Positions 30,759-42,390 of a stretch of 64,000 nucleotides of DNA are shown in pieces. Position 1 is the stretch's first letter, and each line of letters opens with the position of its first letter. Origin of the DNA: Paralithodes platypus. Taxonomy: Eukaryota > Arthropoda > Malacostraca > Decapoda > Lithodidae. The notes under the pieces are model-generated. The model ran no database searches, was not told the origin of the DNA, and saw only the letters and a program-made list of their open reading frames with translations. Where the stretch lies: NCBI GenBank assembly GCA_032716605.1, contig CM064530.1, positions 11,800,406 to 11,864,405 on the forward strand, read 5' to 3'. The position numbers were made by a program, and so were the translations under genes.

Positions 30759-31135
30759 GGGTGGATGGGACTCGTTAGCCTTGGTCGGCAACCCATCTAG
30801 GGGAGACAACCTTATACAAATCTGGGTGGATGGAACTCATTAGCCTTGGTCGGGAACCTTGTCTAGGGGAGTAAACCTTATACAAATATGTACTGCTTAC
30901 CTTAGGGTGAAGCAGGTTAGTGGATGGACTAGCCGAACACCACTGTAGAAAAGTAGTGCTAAAATGATACATAGAAGGCCTCGGAATCGGACGGACCCTG
31001 AATTGTGTGGGCAATCCTGTAAGTCCTTCAGTAAACTGGCATGGGTTGTCCTCACAGGCTATGGGTCCACTTGGGGGCATTTTGTGTATGGCCACCCTCA
31101 TAAAGGGGAGTAAGGCATCCGGCGATAGATAGATA
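30759..31135 (+). repeat. SINE family S2 with (GATA)n tail
   Basis: Near full-length copy: GGGTGGATGGGACTCGTTAGC at the head, TAAGGCATCCGGCGATAGAT at the tail. It aligns over its length with 18069-18455. Confidence 0.8.
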
Positions 31136-31244
31136 GAATACAGTATATACCGGTATGTTGTGATTTATAATTTTAATTTTGTCTTAAGTTCCCTGCAAGA
31201 AACTATGTAATTGAGACATCTATCATCTACTAATCATTGCAAGT

Positions 31245-31762
31245 CATGAATTATGAGTGGTATATGGCCAAGTGCCTGAACTGAGATTGTTTTTATTGTT
31301 TTGATAACTCTACAAGCCACCTAACATTAATGAAATGGGGGGATTTTACTTTACAGTATATTTATAAAGTTGTTGTTCTTATCACAGTTTTCATCACATT
31401 CTGTCTTGCCTTCTATGCTATTTCTACACTACTGGTGGTGTACTACATCAAAAATAGTTTAACATTAGTCAAGCAGTGTCAGTAATGTAACTAGAAGACT
31501 AATTATAGCTAGTCCCAAGTCTCGCTATAATTTGACTAACTTTAATCTGGGGTATGTTCACTATGATCAATTGGTCTAGTATTATATCCTTAGTGAACAC
31601 AATTGCTATTGATTTGATAAATTGATTCGGTAAATTGCTGATCAAAGCGTTCATCAGTGATTGGAATCTGAGCGATTGGCTTGACAGCAAGCTTGTAGAG
31701 TTCTCAAAACCATACATTTCTCAGTTCAGGCACTTGGCCATATACCAATCATTATTCATGAA
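31245..31762. repeat. inverted repeat, arms about 40 bp
   Basis: TATATGGCCAAGTGCCTGAACT (31261-31282) is matched by AGTTCAGGCACTTGGCCATATA (31722-31743); CATGAAT borders both outer sides. The 440-bp interior has no coding sequence. It may be a MITE with undefined ends. Confidence 0.65.
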
Positions 31763-32275
31763 TTTACCATCTTACTGTCAAAGTATGAAGCTAAGGTGAA
31801 TTTCCTTAAAATAATTGCCTCCAGCACTCCAAGTAGACTAAAATAATCCTATATTGCCATTACCACCTCTGTGGACAACTCGCTATTTGTGACAGTTGGC
31901 TAAGAAATCAGACAATAATCAGTGATGTTCAAGAGTAATCTAATCACTGATTGGCCAATCACTATCAAGCAAATCACTAATGGTCTTGGGGACTGCACCT
32001 TTAAACTGACCTGTGGATCTAACAATTAAATTACTCATGGCATTAAATATTAGTTAAATTTTACCATATTTGACTAATCAAGTATAGCCACCAAGTCTGG
32101 ACAACTATCAAGACCTATCTCGACGATATATTTTATTTCTGTATACTGTAGTACTTTTATTTTAGAGTGTATAAAACTTAGGTGTTTGAAAGTTAAACCG
32201 AGAAAAACGGATACATTTTTTATTGTTGTACAACTGTATAATGCAACCTAATATTGTATGAATAAATTATATTAA

Positions 32276-32504
32276 CCCTTTCAAGTTTTTATGACGCAGA
32301 GGTTGCCAGATTAGCAATAATAAATAGAGTTCTCTCACTCTTATAATTACCTCTCCAAAATTAGTTTTCTGCCCACAGCTAACTCAAGACAACTGCAGAG
32401 GTTGAAGTAACTAAACAACTAAAGGTTTCTAAATACCCCTGATGGTAACAAAGGCTTTAAAGTATCCCTAATAGGCTCAAAATTGCGTCAAGAACGTGAG
32501 AAGG
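32276..32504 (+). mobile_element. 229-bp TTAA-flanked MITE, family M2
   Basis: TTAA flanks CCCTTTCAAG...GAGAAGG. The interior CTCCAAAATTAGTTTTCTGCC is shared with 38034-38260 (inverted) and 46248-47357. Confidence 0.8.
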
Positions 32505-32578
32505 TTAATAGCTGAAAGGATATTACCTGTCTTTGTATATAAAGTAAAATTATTTATAATAATTATGAAATGTAAGTA

Positions 32579-32651
32579 CAGTAGGGTCTCACATAAAATT
32601 TCGGCGCTCTATATCGTTTTATGCGAACACGTTTTATGCGGGACCCTACTG
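32579..32651. mobile_element. 73-bp minimal CAGT/TA MITE
   Basis: CAGTAGGGTCTCACATAAAA and inverse CAGTAGGGTCCCGCATAAAA leave only about 33 bp between them. TA flanks both ends. Confidence 0.8.
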
Positions 32652-33055
32652 TACTGTATAACAACAAATCTGAAAAATTAAGATTCTTTACTAAATCTGT
32701 TACCTGTATGACTTTTTCCTATAAACCAAATTTTATTTCTATGAGGACTCAAAAGTAAATCACTAGATGTCACCCCATACTACTAGGTACTGTACATTTT
32801 TTTTTTAATGTTTTTTCCTGCATCAAAGACAAAGTTATATGAATGATTAACTGTGTTGTTCTTGTTCAGGTTTTTGTTCTTGTTGGGGATCAGAGGTGAA
32901 TGTGGATAGACCCAAACTATTCCTGTTAGTAGATATGCTGTGATGGGGGGGGGGCATCTGGTGGTTGTGATATCCTCATAGGGGAAAATTAGTAAATTCT
33001 CTCTATAGATATAACTATTTAGTTTGTGAGCTTATGAAAAGTCAATATAGGAATA

Positions 33056-34392
33056 CAGTTTGCCCCCCTAATATGCGAAACCAGTACAATACAAGGTCCA
33101 CTCTAAAAATGTAAATTTTCATGGGTCTGCAAAGATGCGAAGCAATATCCCGCATCGGCCGTATGATTCTAAGGCAAAAACGGGATACCCACCAAATGTG
33201 CGAGTTTGCACCCGGGCTATATGAAAGCATCTACAAGATAGCGGGTGGTTAGCGATGTATGATTCCTCTACCACCCAAATCTGTCTATACCAGATGCTGC
33301 TGTGCCATATTGTGTTTACCCTGCATTCTGTGGTTCTATTTAGCATCGTTGGTCCCAGTTACATCATGGCCCTGCCAAAGCACTCAGAGAATATGTGAAT
33401 AAGCTTGGAGGTAAGTAGATCATCGAGTTGAAACTCAAGCATTGGATGTGAATTAGGCCTTGGTGAGTCGACAGTGAGATACATTTGAAGAGTAAGGATC
33501 AAATCTTACGCACTATCAAGACATGGAGGCAAGCAAATAGACGGCTGCAGTAAGGTCGTTAATGCAGCCATAGTGCAAATGGAGCGCTACTTAGCAAACT
33601 ACATTCACTGAAAGGAAAGAAAAAGTGTAGCCTTGGATAGCAGGCACATTAGGGAGCAAGCCAAGTTGTTTTATAAGACCTGCCTGAGAACGTCCCTATG
33701 TCCTAAAACAATATCCTTCAAAGCTTCTAAGGGCTGGCTGGCAAGGTTTTTGAAGAGGAAACAATTTAAAAATGACAAGTTCCATGGAGAAAGGGTGAAA
33801 GCTGACCAAAATGCTGCCGATTCATATCAACACATTTTAAAGGGCATCATAGAAGATGGTGGCTATACCAAATAATCAAATCTTCAATCTATACGAGAGT
33901 GGATTAAACTGGAAAATTATGCCAACGTCCACCTACATAAGTAAAGCCAGAGGAAGGAAGGTAGACAAGTTTCCTTTCACGGTCATGTTCATCTGCAATC
34001 TTTCGGGGTCTTGTAAGATGAAGCCAATCATTGTGCACACCACGGCTAAGCATCCAAGGTGCTATAGGCATGTCCAGAGTATGGATGACGTTGACACATT
34101 AGTACATCTCGGCTAATGGATCGTTCTAGTCATTTAGTGAATTTGGGGACACCGACAATGAGAGAAGACGCTGGGGCACCTAGCCTCGGATACCCACCCC
34201 CTACCTTTCTAGCAAGCCCAGCAGTCTTGTAACCAAGGTAAATGGCCTTTTTGTTATTTTATTTAAGTGTTCTGAGGACCAAGCCCGGGTTGTGTGTTTC
34301 TGACCATATATTTTTTTTCTCATAGATTCCTAACTTCACAATATGCGACACATTTTGCAGGCCATAAATTAGTAAATTGGGGAGGCAGACTG
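33056..34392 (+). mobile_element. Tigger/pogo-like DNA transposon, decayed
   Basis: Imperfect ends CAGTTTGCCCCCCTAATATG and inverse CAGTCTGCCTCCCCAATTTA are flanked by TA. The 1,337-bp element contains transposase remnants on the plus strand. Confidence 0.8.
33633..34116 (+). pseudogene. Tigger/jerky-type transposase remnant
   Basis: Two overlapping frames join into one protein-like stretch: a CENP-B/Tc5-type HTH (ASKGWLARFLKRKQFKN), then QIFNLYESGLNWKIMPTSTY and CNLSGSCKMKPIIV, colinear with pogo/Tigger transposases. The usual first catalytic Asp in 'N.DETGL.WK' is Tyr here. A +1 frame change near 33860, missing N-terminus and missing final catalytic residues show it is dead. Confidence 0.8.
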
Positions 34393-34795
34393 TATTAGTT
34401 TTAAAATTTATATTGTACAAACACAAACACAGCAATAGCTGGTCTACTACTAATACTGTACTACCACCTACTAGTGAACTATAACAACCACTACTACTAC
34501 TACTTTAGGTGTACTATTAAACTGTACAGTCACATGTAAAAATCTTGAAACATACATACATTTGATTTATTTATTCCCTTTAACACTTTGAATCAAGACA
34601 AATAATTTCACATTATTAACACTACTGCCAGATGATTTTACTTATCTTTGAAAGGACTTCTTGGTATGAAAGTGTTAACTACCTCTTTTAACTATCCACC
34701 TCTATTAGGTCTTTCCTAACCTTGTAAAATCATCAGGAGGTAGCACAAATAGAAAAATTGGCATAATTTAATTGAAAGGGTTAAACAGATTTTAA

Positions 34796-34999
34796 CCCAT
34801 TCAGTACCAGTGATGTTCTTTATAATATATTCTGGCAACTATTAGGCAAAGTTATTCTTTTTTAATAGGGCCTCTAGTAATTAACAGGCTTTGAACTATT
34901 TCAAATAAACAATTTTACTACCACAGACCCTTAAACTGCACAAAATTGTCTAAATATAGCTAGAATAAAAATAAAGAGACATTGCCGGTACAGTAGGGG
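34796..34999. mobile_element. 204-bp TTAA-flanked MITE, family M1
   Basis: TTAA on both sides. Left end CCCATTCAGTACCAGTGATG, right end CATTGCCGGTACAGTAGGGG, which are inverted relatives. Same family as 37482, 45463 and 60300. Confidence 0.8.
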
Positions 35000-35018
35000 T
35001 TAAAATTTTACCATTATT

Positions 35019-35700
35019 ATTATTTTTTTTATATATTAATTTATATATACCGTATATTTTTAAAAAATAAAATAGTTTAACCAGAACACTGAGTTCCCCA
35101 AAAGAACTCTCATAGGGCTGGCCCGAAGGATTAGATAAAGATGGACAACTATTCAAGACAAGATAGGTAGGGAAGGGCAGGAGGTGAAGAAATCTAGGAA
35201 GGTGAAGACACTCGGACATTTCTCGCCATTTCATCAGTTCAGCCGGACCACATGAGCTCCACATCAGAATTCTTATAGGGCAGGGCCGAAGGATGAGGCA
35301 AGAACTGCTACACTGCAGCACAAAGTGATCAAGGGCGTAGAATGAGAGATCAGGCCTGAGGTAGAAAAAAATCACAGCAAGATGCAAAAAAAATGCACTA
35401 CTGAGGGGAATGGAGTCATCTCGGCCGCACTAGCGACCGAAGAGACAACCAGGTCAGGAGCCAACAACCTAGCCAGGCCAGGGTGGGATATGATATAGGC
35501 CACCCAAAGGACAACCGAATGAGACAGAATAAGAACATAAGGGGAAAACATAGAAAGAGGAATGAAAAACTACGCACAATTAGTCAAGCCGACGACGAAA
35601 GCTCGAGGGAGGAAAATATTAATAACCCTCCCCCAGCAAGCTCCAGTTGCCGGCCCCGAGTAAATATTAAAATTAATTTCTTTTAAAGTTACAATAAAAT
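35019..35700 (+). repeat. dispersed repeat R6 and adjoining unrecognised sequence
   Basis: After an AT-rich stretch, AGTTTAACCAGAACACTGAG then CATAGGGCTGGCCCGAAGGA matches 45830-45903. The following 500 bp contain the phrase AGGGC.GGCCCGAAGGAT twice and no convincing gene. Confidence 0.5.
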
Positions 35701-36235
35701 TCCTCTTAAAACTATAAAATAAACTATAACAACTTTCATATAAGCCTACACAACTGTTCACTCAGATGCCATAGTCTCTACCCGACTCATAAATATTTGT
35801 GGTTTTAACCCATTTCAAATTATGTAAATATAACTATTTTATGAATAGAACTTTCTATACATCAACTACAAAACTGTATACACTATTGATTGAAAGGCAA
35901 GTTCTACCAAAAAATAAATCTAGATAGTTATTATTGCATATAGAATAATATAGGGGGGTCCACAAATTCTTATGAGTGGGCTAGGGATAATGAATGGTAT
36001 CCAACTGCACATTTAATATCAACGGTGCACCAAAAACCTTGAGAATTTGCGTAAAATCTAGACAGATGGACACTAATCATTCCTGTTGTGAGCAAATAGA
36101 TCTAGTTTACAGCTATTGGAAATATAAGAACTGACAAGGAAAAGTGATAGTAATAGAATTCAAGAGTTATCATAAAGTTTGTCAGTAAAGTATTGATTTT
36201 AACTATATAATTTTTTTTTCTATTATTTATAAATT
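35701..36235. other. intergenic AT-rich sequence
   Basis: No coding, RNA or repeat signature recognised. Confidence 0.4.
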
Positions 36236-36239
36236 ATTA

Positions 36240-36565
36240 TTTTACTTAAGCGTTGTTTCCACATACATACTGTACATACATAAAATTTTAAGACCGAGTG
36301 TTCCACACATAAGTGCAGTTTCAGTCTCTTGTCCTAATGGCGGCGTTCCAGGCAACCCTGTTAAGGGCTGCTTCACTTGTCAAGTTCTTGGATTTGAGAT
36401 CGGCGCATATAGTCCGATCCCAGGTCTTCCTCGGTCCACCCTTTGGTGCAGCTCCCTCCACAATCACAGACCTGCATATTTTGATTAGTTATTTTGTCTT
36501 TTTACTGTGTTCGTATAAGTTTTGGTTTGTTTATTTTTGCAAGATTTACATTATAATACCATATA
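36240..36565 (-). mobile_element. RTE-like LINE 3'-end fragment inside SINE family S3 sequence
   Basis: 36275-36475 encodes on the minus strand the [11 protein letters not shown] and NRVAWNAAI region and ends with the LINE's (TATG)-side terminus. On either side are the two halves of the S3 tail (TTACTTAAGCGTTGTTTCCAC before, GTTTTGGTTTGTTTATTTTTG after), indicating insertion of the LINE into S3. Confidence 0.65.
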
Positions 36566-36569
36566 TAAT

Positions 36570-36720
36570 CTATATTTTATTAACTTCACCACAACACCAA
36601 ACACCTCCAATGAAGTTAATGAAAGCACATGTGCGATCCACCAGGATTCGAACCCGGGTTATCACACAGATTTTTGACACCTTAACCATTACACCACCAA
36701 GACGGTTAAAGGTTTATGCA
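36570..36720 (-). mobile_element. tRNA-derived SINE head
   Basis: The minus strand carries TTGGTGGTGTAATGGTTAAGG (A-box region) and CCCGGGTTCGAATCCTGG (B-box). It is joined to S3 on one side, so S3 is probably a tRNA-derived SINE. Confidence 0.7.
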
Positions 36721-37051
36721 CATGCCTACGACTTATTATCCATTCTCGAATACTGGATATTAATCTAATCATGTTCATACTCCCACCGCACCATGGTAGC
36801 CTAATTTGTTGCAAAGCAAACACTTATGCTTTCCCTTTGCAGTACCACATACTGAATGAATACTGTAGGAATTAAGTGTTGTTTACAGAGAGTACACTGA
36901 TCAATATTCCCATTTCTAAAGGTTAACATTTTTGGTCCAAGTTATTTCATCCATTAAAGGGAGATAATTGTTCAAGAATACAAGTGTTGTTAGTTCTGAA
37001 GCATTCTATTGAGCCACATTGACTGAGCCAGTGTGTGAAGGTTAGTTTCTA

Positions 37052-37390
37052 CAGTAAACTCCCTTTTATCCAAAAATCATAATCTTTTGAAATTTTGGTT
37101 TAAGAGATTTTTACGGATAAACGAGTCCCTCTACAGTATATATAGAGCTAAATATGTGTACAAATGGCCAAATATGCAGTTTTCATTGCATTTAAAACCA
37201 TTTCTAGGGTGTCTTGACTTCAAATTATCATCTAATTCAAGCTATGTCTACTAAAGAGGGGTTAAATTGATGCAATTAAGCACCCAAAGAGGCTGAAATA
37301 AGTGAAAACTAGTGAAAAATACGGATAGCAAAACCGTTGATTAACTGAATTTTTGGGATATTCAAATTTTGGATAAAAGTGAGTTTACTG
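37052..37390. mobile_element. 339-bp CAGT/TA MITE
   Basis: CAGTAAACTCCCTTTTATCC and inverse CAGTAAACTCACTTTTATCC, flanked by TA. No coding capacity. Confidence 0.85.
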
Positions 37391-37481
37391 TATAAAATTA
37401 TAATGGAGCTTACCGGTATGCCTAAAATAAACAGTAACCCCTTGGATGGTGCTGATTTTCATAATTACAATGTAAACTTAA

Positions 37482-37828
37482 TCCCTTCTGTACCGGCGAC
37501 ATCTTTTATATTTTATTCTAGCTATATTTAGACAATTTTATACAGTTTAATTAAGAAGGATCTGTGGTAGTAAAAAGTATTAAGGGAGATAGTTCGAAGC
37601 CTGTTAATTGCTGGAGGCCCTTTTTAAAATGAATGAAATAGTCAAACTAAAATGTAAAACTTGCAAACTTAAACCAAAACCTGGACAAAGACAATATAAA
37701 GGCAATATGTCATAAAAATTGCTATGAGGAAACAACGCTTACTAAAATTAAATCTATGAAACAAAAGAACACATATATACAATAGTAGCCAGAATATAAT
37801 AAATAGGAAGTTTCCGGTACAGAAGGGG
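37482..37828. mobile_element. TTAA-flanked MITE, family M1, with internal S3 insertion
   Basis: TCCCTTCTGTACCGGCGACA and inverse of CCGGTACAGAAGGGG are the ends; TTAA on both sides. Inside, AATGTAAAACTTGCAAAC to CAACGC is a reversed S3 fragment (about 37645-37740), which explains the larger size. Confidence 0.75.
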
Positions 37829-38033
37829 TTAAACAAACCAAAACAGGGATGACACAATATAAAGACAAAAGAACTTATCAAAATCACTATGTGGAAATAA
37901 CGATTTAGAAAAATAAAATTTTGAAATAAAAGAACACAAAATCACCACATAGAATGTACATCATTATATGAGTTAGTTAATTTGGTTCCCAGGCAAATTA
38001 GTCACATATATTAACGTACTCTCGTCATATTAA

Positions 38034-38260
38034 CCCTCTCCGACATATGACGCGATTTTGAGCCTATTAGGGATAATTTAAAGCCTTTGTTACCATCAGG
38101 GGTATTTAGAAACCTTTAGTTTAGTTACTTCAACCTCTGCAGTTGTCTTTGAGTTAGCTGTGGGCAGAAAACTAATTTTGGAGAGGTATTTATAAGAGTG
38201 ACAGAACTCTATTTCTTATTGCTAATCTGGCAACCTCTGCGTCATACGAGTCTGAAGGGG
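38034..38260 (-). mobile_element. 227-bp TTAA-flanked MITE, family M2
   Basis: TTAACCCTCTCCGACATATG at the left and GTCTGAAGGGGTTAA at the right. The interior is the reverse of 32276-32504. The sequence just outside occurs without the MITE at 47740-47797. Confidence 0.85.
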
Positions 38261-38519
38261 TTAAAGGAATTAGTCAATTTGGGAAGCTCAGGGCGTTCTG
38301 GGGAATTACGGAATATGGCCCAGTGAATGCTGTTGTACAGTTAAGGTCAATACCCATGAAATACATAATCTTCAGCTTAAATTTTAACCTTGTCAATACA
38401 CCTTATGAATAGGCAGCTGCAGAATCTGCACATATTTTAGGAGGTAATGTTGTGCTACATCTAGACATTGAATGAAAGTTTACAGTTGTGCAGGGGTTAC
38501 CAACAAATTTGAGATAATC

Positions 38520-38625
38520 TAATATATTTCACTCTCAACACCAAACACTTCCCAATGAAATTAATGAAAGCATATGACCCTACCGGGATTCGAACCTGGG
38601 TTATCAAGTGAAAACTCAGTGAAGT
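38520..38625 (-). mobile_element. tRNA-like SINE fragment
   Basis: The reverse B-box GGGATTCGAACCTGGGTTATC and AACACCAAACACTTCC flank match the SINE head at 36590-36660. Confidence 0.55.
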
Positions 38626-38657
38626 TATTGATAGATATGTACGTACAGTATGTATAT

Positions 38658-38860
38658 ATTCAGGCACATACCCCATAGCTAGCCCAGGAGAAGACCCAGA
38701 GACCCAGGCCCATTTGGGGTCCCCAGCAAAAGATTCCCAGTTCCCAGACCTCTCCGGAAGGTCTGGGAACTGGGAATCTTTTGTTGGGGACCCCAAATAG
38801 GCCTGGGTATCTGGGTCTTCTCCTGGGTGACCTACTGTAGATGTGTGTGAATTTATATAT
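38658..38860 (+). repeat. SINE family S1 remnant containing a large palindrome
   Basis: GGCACATACCCCATAGCTAG begins like S1 but goes straight to CCCAGGAGAAGACCC. The 145-bp palindrome 38683-38827 replaces the rest and ends with the reversed S1 phrase GGTCTTCTCCTGGGTGACC. Confidence 0.75.
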
Positions 38861-38910
38861 ATATATATTTTTTTTTTCAACTCTGCATAAACAGAGTGGT
38901 ATACCAGAGT

Positions 38911-39170
38911 GGTAGTGATGATGGTGACAGTAGTAATGATGATTGTAAGATGATGGTGATAATAGTAGTGATGATGGTGATAGTTGTAGTGATAATGATG
39001 ACAGTAGTGATATGATTTTAGTAACGATGGTGATAGTAATGGTGATGGTGACTGCAGTAGTGATGATGGTGACAGTTGTAGTGATGATGGTGACAGTTGA
39101 GGTGATGATAGCAGTAGTGATGATGGTGATAGTAGCGGTGGTGATAGTACCGGTAGTGATAATGGTAACT
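38911..39170 (+). repeat. GAT/GGT-rich imperfect minisatellite
   Basis: Repeats of the type GTAGTGATGATGGTGATAGT run for about 260 bp. The open frame across it is a product of the repeat. Confidence 0.8.
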
Positions 39171-39199
39171 CATTGCAGAGTTGGGTATGCCGTTTTGAT

Positions 39200-39545
39200 T
39201 TTGGGCAAAGCGGCTCTTCTACCTTATTTTATGTTGTGTTATGATGTCCCTGTTCGGGCTCTGTCTCGAGTCGGCCACCCTCAGCTATGGGGTATGTGTC
39301 TGAGTACTGTATATACTGTACATACATACATACATACATACATATACTGTATACCCCATAGCTAGGAGTGGCCGACTCGATACAGAGCCCGAACAGGGAC
39401 AAAACACAAAATAAAAAATTCACACACATCTAGGTCACCCAGGAGAAAACTCAGCTACCAAGGATCAGTAAGGGCCTCCAGCACTCTCCCGGTCACAGAC
39501 TTCCCGGAGTTATTCCGGTCTCAGCAGGCAGACACGCAGCGGAAT
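39200..39545. repeat. inverted pair of SINE family S1 copies
   Basis: A reversed S1 head (CCTGTTCGGGCTCTGTCTCG at 39249) faces a forward one (GATACAGAGCCCGAACAGGG at 39379), separated by a (TACA)n microsatellite at 39316-39343. Confidence 0.75.
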
Positions 39546-40034
39546 AGTTATACAGGGTGATTTTTAAAACTATTTCAGACTTGCCATTTTTACTCATATT
39601 TCCACGATTTATCGGTTATTTTCCGCGCGAATAATTTTCACGCGGTCTCAAAGACACGGGCGAGTCATTTAGACATCCTATAGCAGTTTGAGATCTCTCC
39701 CGCGAAGCTCAGTTGGTTGCTAGACGTTGCAAAGGGAGGATAAGTTTTTCACTCCCCAATTTCTGTTCCCACTTTTTTTTATCGTTCTTCAAGGTTAATA
39801 TGTTCATCATATAAATAAAATAAACGCACGTGGAGAAGAAATCATGATTTATATAGTAAACATAACATTCTGTCAGAATCGAAGGGTAGAAATTACCCAT
39901 CCTGGACACTTTTCACTACCTCAATTTTGCATTCCTTGGGTTAATATCATTTGGGGGTTATTGGTGTTAAGATCGATGTAAAAAATAATATCAATAGGTT
40001 CAAGAATATTTCATAGCGAGGTCAGTCCTATGTA

Positions 40035-40680
40035 CATACACAAATTTAAAGACCGAGTGCTCCACACAAAATGCGGTTCTGGTCTCACGTCCTAATGGCG
40101 GCGTTCCAGGCAGCTCTGTTAAGAGCTGCCTCACTTGTCAGGTTCTTTGATTTAAAATCAGACCGCAAAGTCCGATCCCACGTCTTTCTTGGTTCGCCCC
40201 AAGGTGCAGCTCCCTCCACATTCAAGGACCTGCATATTTTCACCCAGCTTGTTCATCCATCCTCTCCACGTGTCCAAACCATCCAAGCCTGCTAGTATGC
40301 ATCACATCACTGATAACTCCTTAGTTCCTCACTTGATATCCCATCTTGCAGTTTGGCACCACACATCCATTTCACCATTCTCATCTCATTGCGTTCCATT
40401 CTGTTGATATCATCCGCTCTGACAGGCCACATTTCTGAAGCATATGTCATTGCGCTTCTAACGCATGAAGCGTATACCTTTTCCTTCAAGGGGAGAGGGA
40501 GTCTTATGGCGAGTAGTGGCAAAAAGTTATCTAAACTTTCCCCAGCCGCATCTTATTCTGGCTATAGTGGCGGCCTCAGCCCCACCACCGGCAGAGATAG
40601 TATCACCCAAGTAGTAAAACTTGTCCACCATCTCCAGTGCCTTGTTGCAAAAGTTGACACTGTCCCATAGAATGTTCTTT
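40035..40680 (-). mobile_element. RTE-like LINE fragment, about 640 bp
   Basis: Reversed, it is colinear with 15970-16570: [20 protein letters not shown], then the GG-rich SAGGG region and [13 protein letters not shown] part, through to the CTCGGTCTTTAAATTTGTG terminus. Multiple stops. Confidence 0.8.
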
Positions 40681-40779
40681 CCTCTCGCAGTTGGGTGCAG
40701 TACATAATTATATTCATATCCAGTATTCGATAAAATGGATATTAATCATGGTCATGTGCTGTACTTATAACGGTCTTGA

Positions 40780-40862
40780 TGGTGTAATGGTTAGACTAGT
40801 GTGTAAGTTCTGTACGAGATATCCTAGGTTCGAATCCTAGGATAATCACCTGCTTTCATTAA
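40780..40862 (+). mobile_element. tRNA-like SINE head
   Basis: CTTGATGGTGTAATGGTTAGA and CCTAGGTTCGAATCCTAGG are A- and B-box-like. There is no matching acceptor stem, so a functional tRNA is unlikely. Confidence 0.65.
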
Positions 40863-40997
40863 TATTATTTGGGAGTTATTGGGGTTAAGAACCATGTTAA
40901 AAATAAAATTCTATCGATAACATTTAATGTGTAATAACTCCCAAAAACTCACCTCAAAGGACGTAGAATATCATAGTTTCATATTGTCTGGGGAATA

Positions 40998-41510
40998 TGT
41001 CCTTAAGGGAGCCCACCTCCTTAAATATACGGGCTTGATGGCGCTTTCTGCTGGGGGATGATGCTTGTTGACCTGGTGGTGGCACTTTCACATTTCTCGA
41101 GGAGGATGGTTTTCTTTTTCTTTTGGGAGTTTTTATGTTTCTTATTTTACTTTTCTTTTTTAACTTCTTTTGGTGGATATCCGGTCTTCTTCAGTTATAT
41201 ATTATTAATTTTTCTGTAATTCCTTTTTAGTGTTATTTTCTTGCTTTGTGTTTTATCTCTTGTTTCAGTGTTTTAGTTTGTCTTTTACTTTTAGCGGCAA
41301 TGACCTTTGCTGTAGTGCTGCCATGTGGAGTTTTTTTTTCATTCATTCATTCCTTCCTTCCTTAAAAGTATGAAAATATTTTTGAATCACCTTCTAGAGG
41401 CGTTACATTACTTTTGACCCTGTATGTATAGTGAAAATCAATAGTTCACTGAAAATCCATAATAATTTATGTTTTGTGTTCTTATATTATACTTTTTCAC
41501 CAACCAACTT
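40998..41510. other. T-rich intergenic stretch with a TTAA-MITE end
   Basis: TTAAGGGAGCCCACCTCCTTAA matches the end of the MITE at 48415. Beyond it the sequence is T-rich without a gene. Confidence 0.4.
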
Positions 41511-41514
41511 CACT

Positions 41515-41742
41515 TCTAAACTCAATTAATGAAATCAACAAATACATGTGGCACTCCAAGGACTCGAACCTAGGACACTCACACCAAAATTCCGCGCACT
41601 TATGCATTACGCTAGCAAGGCAGTTTTCAAAATTGTATTTTGCTAAATCGTTATTTCCACAGTGATTTTCATAAGTTCTTTTGTCTCTATATTGTGTCAT
41701 CCCTGTTTTGGTTTGTTTATTTTGTAAGTTTTACATTATAAA
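41515..41742 (-). mobile_element. tRNA-like head joined to SINE S3 body
   Basis: Reverse B-box GGACTCGAACCTAGGAC, then ACGCTAGCAAGGCAG (reverse A-box region), then TTTTGCTAAATCGTTATTTCC and the S3 terminus TTTTGTAAGTTTTACATTAT. This is the clearest composite SINE in the window. Confidence 0.7.
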
Positions 41743-42040
41743 ATATAGAGAGGGACGTAAATTTGACACTTCTACGTTAGTTCATGAGCAAGGTATTCAG
41801 TAAACTATTGATATTGACTAAGACACTTAAGGAAACTCCTTGGTATAACTAGTGAGGAATTCAATCAAGTTATGGAGGAGTTTCATGACTTTCACACTGA
41901 TTGTACAAAAAGTCACAAATTCTGATACGTTTTGAGCCCTCGGACTAATTAACCTTTCAAATGCAAATATCACACACAGAATTAAAAAAAACACAGATTT
42001 AATTCAGCCAGAGATAGCTTCAAAAATCTATATCTAAATA

Positions 42041-42390
42041 CTCAAGCACATTCCTCATTTATTTTTATTTTTTTGAGCTGGGGGTGGCCGACTCGAGACA
42101 GAGCCCGAACAGGGACAACACAAAAAATAAATAAATAATGAACACACAAAAACAAAACACAAATTCACACACATCTAGGTCGCCCAGGAAAAGACTCAAA
42201 GACCAGAGATCACTAAGGTCACTCCAGCACTCCCCATGGCCCCCGACCTCCCGGAGAAGTTCCGGTCTCAGCACGCAGACATGCAGCAAAGCCTAACCAC
42301 CACACTTCCAGGCACACCCTTCATATATACCGGCTCCTCGGGCCATGTGCTTGACGGACTTTTATCTAGTCCAATTGGCGCCCGACCCTC
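42041..42390 (+). repeat. SINE family S1, near full length
   Basis: Head TCAAGCACATTCCTCATT, GTGGCCGACTCGAGACAGAG, the A-rich centre, CATCTAGGTCGCCCAGGAAA, AAGTTCCGGTCTCAGCACGC, and the end CTAGTCCAATTGGCGCCCGA. Confidence 0.8.

Noticed and set aside
39012..39365. Open frame rich in Val/Met (117 codons)
   Set aside because: Most of it is the GAT/GGT minisatellite and then S1 sequence read in one frame.
36590..40862. tRNA genes at 36.6, 38.6 and 40.8 kb
   Set aside because: A- and B-box motifs are present, but acceptor stems do not pair, and the copies continue into repeat bodies. They are tRNA-derived SINEs.
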